From: Gnomoniopsis sp. IMI 355080
Taxonomy: Eukaryota; Ascomycota; Sordariomycetes; Diaporthales; Gnomoniaceae
Assembly: GCA_027946555.1 (NCBI GenBank)
Contig: JAPEVC010000076.1
Location: forward strand, 62,001-126,000
Direction: 5' to 3'
DNA: 64,000 bases
Within the stretch, counting starts at the first letter, position 1. Each line of letters opens with the position of its first letter. Position numbers and translations under genes: made by a program. Shown here one piece after another: positions 58,016 to 64,000 of the stretch. The notes below the pieces were generated by a model that was not told the DNA's origin, did not search any database, and saw nothing but the letters and a program-made list of their open reading frames with translations.

Positions 58016-58893
58016 TCACTTCGTCGCTTTGAGCAGCTTGTACTCTGTCAGAGGAGACCAGGCCCAGGCGATGAGGCTCAAGTGATAGTTCGAAGGTACC
58101 CCGTCCTTCTCCCACAATTCACTTTCCTCGACCTCGTTATCCTCGTTGGGGACCAACTTGCTCAGAGCGTCCACTCTGGTTCTGTCCCAATCGAGCTCGC
58201 CGGGCTTCGAGTCGTCGACAAGGACATTGGCGAGCTTTTTGCGGGGCTCCAGTGTCACGTACAGTTCTGCGAATTTGGTGTCGATTCCTTTGGCCTCTTT
58301 GAGGTCGGGAAGGAAGAGCTCCACCGTCTTCTTCTGAAGCGGTTTGAAGACGCGTAGCTCGGCTTTTTGCTTGGGGTAGGTCTTCTTTAGCCACTCATCA
58401 AAGACCGCCATTGCAGCCTCCATATCCTTAGTCTTCTTTGGATGATGCTTGGCTCGGTTGTACATGGTATTGATGGTCTGCCATTGGTAGAGCAGGGATC
58501 GCTTAGAGACAAGCGAGACTGGACTTCACATCAGCCAAATGTACTACCAGAGATGGGATGTAGGAGATATCCGGAACATGTCCTCCGTGCAGGTTGGATC
58601 AGCGTGACACTACTCAAGCCTCACCCACTCGCTTGACAGGCCCGCAAAACGCGGAGAGATGCATGTAGTCGAACGGAGACGAGACAAGATAATTCCGAAA
58701 GACACTTACTAGTGTTGTTGGCTGTTGTTGCATCCTTGAATCCCGTGCCCTGCAGTGTCGTCTCTGGGTTATCATCGGTGTAGAGATGGCTGTCTTTGGG
58801 GTCCTTTTCCTTGAGCGGCTTCTCCTCCTTTCCCTTCTTCGAGATGGGGTTGGCGCGGCTGTTCTGCTTCTTGCGCGTTGCTTTTCCTGCCAT
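58016..58893 (-). CDS. Conserved fungal protein of unknown function
   Basis: Two exons, 58893-58710 and 58518-58016 (191-nt intron, phase 1), 228 residues. Joined sequence gives NNTISLVSKRSLLYQWQTINTMYNRAKHH across the junction. The N-terminus is strongly basic (MAGKATRKKQ, KKGKEEKPLKEKDPKD). The middle has MEAAMAVFDEWLKKTYP and a charged region, and the C-terminus is more hydrophobic and Trp-rich (WEKDGVP, LIAWAWSPL). The pattern of conserved-looking blocks suggests a real protein, but I cannot name a domain. It is divergent from NSE2. Confidence 0.72.
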
Positions 58894-59593
58894 GATGCCG
58901 ACGCTGAGGTGTCTGGAAAGGTGAGCGGTGGGGCCCCAAAACAATCGGTCAAGAAATATATGGCTTGATATACAAACCCGCATTGTTGCAAGACAGGTGC
59001 CGGTGCCTGCAAGCCGGTGGGTCGTTTCTTTGTTGTCTTTCCAACGGCCAGCTGTATATAAAGCGGCCATTTGAGAGGCTCTACCAGGATTGCGGTAACA
59101 TCTTCGTCATTTCAACAAAGCGAGCCTGATTTCATTCGCTGTGCTAGATTCCCATAGGCGTCCCATTCCAGCTTCTTCATCAATCCGAGTGGACTTGTTC
59201 TCAAGCCTGATGTCATATCGGCAGGGGAGCCTGGATGACTACTACTGTACATAGCACAGGGTAAATGGCTTATGTAATACATCAATTTGGCTCAATCCTT
59301 GCCAAACGCGTCTCTTGTTCAAGGGCATAGAACACGCGTTCCTTCATGAGAAAGACAACGGTTGCTCAGTGACATCCCAAACAAGGCGTCTTTGAGACAA
59401 CGACCATTGCCATAGATTTTCAGCACCTCGTGCAATTCCTTGAAATCTCTGGGACCGCCAAAAGAAAGTGCCACAGACCTTCTTCGTGCCACTATTCGGA
59501 TTTACGCGACGCAACGACTTTTCCGAAGGCCAAAGGACTGTCACTTCATCACTCACTGTGCCACAGAAACACACACACGACATACCAGCCATC
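58894..59593. other. Intergenic, divergent promoters of the unknown protein and NSE2
   Basis: 700 bp, no gene recognised. CACACACACGACA precedes the NSE2 start. Confidence 0.45.
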
Positions 59594-60900
59594 ATGTTCG
59601 CACACTCGCGGAGGACTTTACAGTCTGCTGGTGCTTCTCGTCAGGGAAGCCGCCGGCCTCAGGCATCGGGCCCAGCAGCCGACGATGCTTGCCTCGAGCT
59701 GCCAGAGTACCAGGAACCCTGCCACCCACTCACTGCTGATGGACAGGGGCAGCTCAGAGAGTTGTCCAACAGTCGCCTCAACGCGAAGTTACAAAGACAC
59801 ACTGACGAATCAGCTAAGCTGCTCGCCAGTACTGTATTCGCCATTAACGAGCGCGTGACAAACCGCAAGGAGGTCATGGAGAGGGTGCATAAGAAGCGAC
59901 GAGGGAACCATGACGACCAAGAGGTTGGAAATGACGCCGATGCTGAGAGTGCAAGGGCAAGAATTGCGGAGCTGGAAAATATGGTTAATCCACTAACGCT
60001 AAAGGTGGAAAAGGCGATGAGAGAGGTTTTGGACATACAGGCAGCCTTGCAGGACGAGAAAGACATTCTGAACAACCTTCCTGATGCTGTCAGGACGGCC
60101 CAAGAAGAGAAGACATCACAGGCCATGCAGAATGAACATGATGATGAGCTTGACGAGCCGCCCGCCGCGCCTGGCGTCCCTATTCACCCGCTTGTCGAGC
60201 AGGACCGTGAGGACAAGGCGAAGGCCTACAATGATCTGAGTACGTTCCGAAAGTACGCTAAAAACAATACGTATATCGACTTCAAACGGAACTGGCACGA
60301 AGGTCTCTTCCCCAACGACGAAATACCTGTCCCAGATCCAAAGACGTGGTTCGACAGAGATGGACAGCCGCAGCATTTGACGGAGGTGGCTAGCGGCGGC
60401 GAGAACGACTCGGATGATGACATCCGGATCTCGAGGGAGAAGAGGAGTTTTAGATGTCCGTTATCGCTCGTTGCCCTGACGGAACCATACACGTGCCGGC
60501 GCTGCAAGCATTCGTTTCAGAAGGAGGCGATATACAGCTACTTGGAAATAAAGGGTCCCAATTCCCGGGGGGTCCAGAAGGGGTGCCCTGAATCAGGATG
60601 TGATATCAAAGTACGTTTATTCCATCGTCAAATAAGAATGCGCCGTGTCTTCTATACTGACGATCCATCCACCAGGATATGAAGAAGGATGACCTCTTTT
60701 TTGATGAGCCACTGCTGCGCAAGATCAAACGTGCTGAGCAACTGGAGAGAGAGGCAGCAGAAGGGTCTTCCGACCGAGAGGAGGAGGAAGAGCAAGAGGA
60801 CCCGACGGTCGATGCCCCAGTGAAGTCTGAGGCCACGGCGGATGACAACGAAATCGAGGAGGAGGAGGAGGAGGAGGAGGAGGAGGAGGATGATGATTGA
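59594..60900 (+). CDS. NSE2: SUMO E3 ligase of the SMC5/6 complex (NSE2/MMS21)
   Basis: Sumoylates targets as a subunit of the SMC5/6 DNA-repair complex. Exons are 59594-60610 and 60676-60900 (65-nt intron, phase 0), 413 residues. The N-terminal half has coiled-coil sequence (RARIAELENMVNPLTLKVEKAMREVLDIQ region) that would bind SMC5. The SP-RING near residues 290-340 shows FRCPLSLVALTEPYTCRRCKHSF, AIYSYLEIKG and GCPESGCD. That is a Siz/PIAS-type RING with Cys and His ligands in place. The C-terminus is a very acidic tail encoded by a GAG repeat. The ATG at 59594 gives the shortest good N-terminus. Confidence 0.88.
60856..60890. repeat. GAG trinucleotide repeat in the NSE2 coding region
   Basis: Eleven consecutive GAG codons followed by GAT codons close the NSE2 ORF and encode the acidic tail. 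The repeat is uninterrupted. Confidence 0.9.
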
Positions 60901-61158
60901 GTCTCTGATACTGTGTCTGGATTGGCTTGCAACGAGCTTCTTGCTGACCCAAAATGAAAATGATACCCGGCAAATTTTGCCCTGAACATAGTGGGCGACA
61001 TACTTTGTACGCCCTGATCTGAGCTCCTAGAGCCTGTGCCCACCCAATGTCATGTGTGCTGCTAATAAGAACAACAATTGTATTGTAGCCTGATCCACCA
61101 GCTCGCGATCCTCGTAATACCTCTGTCCTACAACTCACATTTTCGTAGCGTGTGCTCT

Positions 61159-62032
61159 CTAGGGGACGAATGGGATCTTTGTCCCGACCTTCTTCCTGTA
61201 ATCCACATACTCGTTACCAAAAAACTTGACTAGAAATGACTCCTCATACGGAATGCGGTGCGAGTAGTACCGATAGAGCACGAGCACATACACCAGAAAA
61301 CAAAGGGTATTTCCCATCACAAGCTGTATACCCAGCACCCACCAATAAAACCCAAAGTAGCTTGGATGCCTTAGCGATCCATACAGGCCCGTGGTGACGA
61401 GCACATGGGACGCTTTCTTGGTCTCCTGCACATGATGATTAAACGATTTCCCTGCCTGCATCATCGCCACGCTGCGCACTGTCTGGCCCAGAACCACGAC
61501 CGCCACGCCCACCAGCGTCAGGACGATGCTAAGAGATGGGCCAGCCGCCGACATGCGACGCAGGCTGAAAGACGGGAGGATCGTGTTGGCGAACAGACAC
61601 TCGAGCGCGGAGGCGGCGTGCGCGCCAGTGTAGGCGACCCCGTTGGCAGAGAGCAGGAAGTGCATGGTGCCGGCCTCGCGGGTGTTATAGCGGGCCTGAG
61701 TCCAGAATTCTAGGAAGTGGAAGATAGAGAGAGTGGAGAGGAGGAAGGGGAGTCGCCATAGCGGACTAGAGGTGAGGAGGAGGATGGCCAGGGTGCTGAT
61801 TGTGCCGATGGCCTGGGCGAGGCCGAGGCTGAAGGCGCGGATTGCGATGCCAGAGAGGGATTTAGCTTGCCCTGGAAGGTAAGACTTCTCCGGGTCTGAT
61901 TCAGACGATGATGTTTGCGAGGCTGCACTTTGGCTGAGCAAGGAGTGTCAGTATAGGGTGGGCTTTGGGGGTTGTAAGTTATGTCGTATACCTCTGAGCA
62001 GCCGAACGGCCAGATCCATTGAGACGCTCCAT
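61159..62032 (-). CDS. STE14: Protein-S-isoprenylcysteine O-methyltransferase
   Basis: Methylates the prenylated C-terminal cysteine of CaaX proteins such as Ras and fungal a-factor-type pheromones, in the endoplasmic reticulum membrane. Exons are 62032-61992 and 61933-61159 (58-nt intron, phase 2), 271 residues. Several hydrophobic helices are visible. The ICMT signature is intact: HFLEFWTQARYNTREA, MQAGKSFNHHVQ, GLYGSLRHPSYFGFYWWVLG and RIPYEESFLVKFFGNEYVDYRKKVGTKIPF. Convergent with NSE2 at 258 bp. Confidence 0.93.
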
Positions 62033-63436
62033 AATCACGAAGCTTAAATGTGACGATGGCGATGATGAGAAAATCCAATTGACGACTTCTAGAATATTTC
62101 AGAGCCAGAAAATAAGCCATTGCGCTTTATCTCACTTTCTAGAAAGTATGTGCGCACAATGCCTCATAGAACACATTGTTTGCTTTGTACTTTCGATATC
62201 ACCACCGGATTCTGTTACCCAGATTCCCCGAATGACTGTAATTACAAGACTCAGATCTCAAAGCTGGACTTTATTGTGTAAGAAAATGTAGCCACCACCC
62301 TCCCCTCCGAACTTGGACGTTGATGTTTTTTTCGGTTTTTTTTTTTTTTCGTTCTGGCCGGGAGGGAGGGAGTTAGTAGAATGGCCAAGAAGGACTACAT
62401 GAGTACCTAGGTACCTATGTACTGTAGCTGGCACTACTATTGCCAATGCCCAAGCGAGGCGGGAAGACACCGCTGCTGAAGGCAGGACCAGTCAGCAATC
62501 TCCGGAGTCCGAAACGGAGCTCAACAAAACGAAAAAGTAAAATCTATCCCAGTACAGGATAACAAATCCCCGATCCTCTCTTCCTACCCCTTCATTCGCT
62601 CCGTCGCTTTACCTCCATTGCCGTACAGGTCGATTCAACTTTGCCTTTGTGACCGGCTGGCTCTCCGGAGGAAATCGCCGGCAATAATTATGATTGCTCC
62701 GTGCCCGGGTCCGCTTTTCCGGCGAGGTGGACTCGTTAATGTTCCGATGCAGATGCTTGCAAGGACGGCCTCATTAGGTAACGTTGGTTCTCACACTTCG
62801 CTAATCTTACATCCTTCTTGCCTTTCCCCACGTTGTGTACCCACGGGTTCATCTCGCATGTCGTCGGGATTTCCCAGATTTGGTCGATTTGAGATGTGAT
62901 ACTGCCAGTCAGTGATGGCCTCAAGCGCGTCTTGCGCGACCGCGCTATCTTGTTCATCCCCCACGTCCCTTTTCTTTTTTCTAGGGGGCCTTGCTGAGCC
63001 GATGTCGGCCATCCTCTTGGATCTGGTTTGAATGACCCGGCACCGAGTGTCATGGTGAGCCTGGGCATCACCAGCAGGAAATCCTCTCGCGACTCGGAGG
63101 ACGGTGTCGCCCCCACCCTTGTTCTCCAGTCGATGAGTCGCACATGCAGACTTTCTCCAAACCTATCGACCACTTGTTTTTAATACCCTACAAGTTACAT
63201 GTTCAGCTTCTTTGTTCTAGAGAAAGAGTCTCAAGACATTTTTGCAGGGTTACGGACGTATCTTGCCCGTCGCTCTCTTTGATTTACCATTTTACTTGAC
63301 TCGGAGATATACAGTTTGGATTTGACAATCTCGCCTCCTTGCAGTGACGACCCCGCGGACCGTTTGTACATACTCCTCCAAAACTACCCCGCCACCACCA
63401 CCGCCACCACTTCTTGCACAGCTCCAACGCCGTACA
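62033..63436. other. Intergenic, divergent STE14 and alanine aminotransferase promoters
   Basis: 1.4 kb. Holds a T-rich run near 62326-62349, the 12-bp palindrome GTACCTAGGTAC at 62403-62414, and a CCACCACCACC run just before the transaminase ATG. No gene recognised. Confidence 0.45.
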
Positions 63437-64000
63437 ATGTCGACCCGACTGAACGCATCCAACATCAACCCGCATGTGCGAGAGGCCAAGTATGCCGTGC
63501 GCGGTGAGCTGGCCGTCAAGAGCGAGGAGTTTCGTGCAAAGCTGGCCCGCGGTGACAAAGACCTGCCCTTCTCCGAGGTCATTTCCGCCAACATTGGCAA
63601 TCCTCAGCAGCTGGACCAGAAGCCCCTCACCTTCTTCCGTCAGGTCTTGAGTTTGCTCGAGAACCCTCTTCTGCTCGAGAAGGAGAGCGTGCTACTCGAC
63701 CACCTCGGCTACAAGCCAGATGTCATTGAGAGAGCAAAGTGGCTGTTGAGCAAGGTCGGCTCCGTTGGCGCGTACAGCGCCAGCAATGGTGTTCCTGCTA
63801 TCCGCCAAAGCATTGCTGACTTCTTGGAAAGTAAGACTTCACTCCTCACCCTCGCCAGATCAAAGCCAAGACAAGCTGACACGGACCCTTTCACCAACCA
63901 CCAGGACGTGATGGCTTCCCCGCCAAAGAATCAGACATCTACCTCTCCGGAGGCGCCTCCTCCGGCGTCAACACCCTCCTCCACGTCATCTGCGCCGACG
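63437..64000 (+). CDS. Alanine aminotransferase (3' end missing)
   Basis: PLP enzyme interconverting alanine and 2-oxoglutarate with pyruvate and glutamate. Visible exons are 63437-63830 and 63905 onward (74-nt intron, phase 1), running off the window. The N-terminus STRLNASNINPHVREAKYAV leads to the family pattern VRGELAVKSEEF, then ISANIGNPQQLDQKPLTFFRQVL, SVGAYSASNGVPAIRQSIADFLE and, after the intron, RRDGFPAKESDIYLSGGASSGV. This matches the alanine transaminase subgroup of class I aminotransferases. The PLP lysine lies beyond the window. Confidence 0.9.
   Translation, partial: MSTRLNASNINPHVREAKYAVRGELAVKSEEFRAKLARGDKDLPFSEVISANIGNPQQLDQKPLTFFRQVLSLLENPLLLEKESVLLDHLGYKPDVIERAKWLLSKVGSVGAYSASNGVPAIRQSIADFLESKTSLLTLARSKPRQADTDPFTNHQDVMASPPKNQTSTSPEAPPPASTPSSTSSAPT

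Noticed and set aside
60606..61043. Minus-strand open frame with long Ser/Pro runs opposite the end of NSE2
   Set aside because: It is the antisense of the GAG repeat and has no motif.
1..64000. CRISPR arrays, prophage or bacterial operons
   Set aside because: The window is fungal with spliced genes. No regularly spaced repeats are present.

Overview
The window is nuclear DNA from a filamentous ascomycete (Pezizomycotina). The evidence is short GT-AG introns of about 45-120 nt with CTNAC-like branch sites, densely packed monocistronic genes on both strands, and families typical of the group: an AcuK/ERT1 zinc-cluster regulator, a VIVID-like LOV photoreceptor, a DUF7708-like NACHT/ankyrin protein, an ExgD-type glucanase and a TRI12-type transporter. 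Species and class cannot be fixed from the sequence. I rebuilt gene models by hand by checking reading frame and splice phase at each intron; all complete spliced models close in frame.

Left part (1-13.3 kb) is mostly housekeeping: the 3' part of an ERT1/AcuK-like regulator, a short-chain dehydrogenase, riboflavin kinase, thymidylate synthase, an FMP52-like oxidoreductase, a RING protein, a small predicted mitochondrial protein, the ubiquinone methyltransferase COQ3, and the riboflavin gene RIB3. From 13.3 to 21.9 kb I find no convincing gene. This 8.6 kb stretch leads into a four-finger C2H2 transcription factor, so it probably holds its regulatory region and a long leader.

Middle part (25-44.3 kb): TFIIE-beta, F-actin capping protein alpha, cytochrome b5, an MFS transporter, a 54-residue secreted cysteine-rich protein, an orphan seven-helix membrane protein, the E1-beta subunit of branched-chain ketoacid dehydrogenase, a membrane-anchored GH5 glucanase, and an Fpg/Nei-type DNA glycosylase.

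Right part (44.5-57 kb) looks more accessory: a cupin gene with a 15-nt exon, an intact NACHT-ankyrin (NLR-like) gene divergent from an intact SMARCA3-like SNF2 ATPase gene, and then the LOV photoreceptor with several GATCGA-type motifs upstream. The end returns to core genes: a conserved fungal protein of unknown function, the NSE2 SUMO ligase of the SMC5/6 complex, the isoprenylcysteine methyltransferase STE14, and the start of alanine aminotransferase.

Most interesting points: the NLR/SNF2 divergent pair; the secreted cysteine-rich peptide with a spliced leader; very small exons (15, 19, 19 and 22 nt); two GC-AG introns with identical GCAAGT donors; a 25-unit CA repeat in the unusually long riboflavin kinase intron; and the 8.6 kb gene-poor block.
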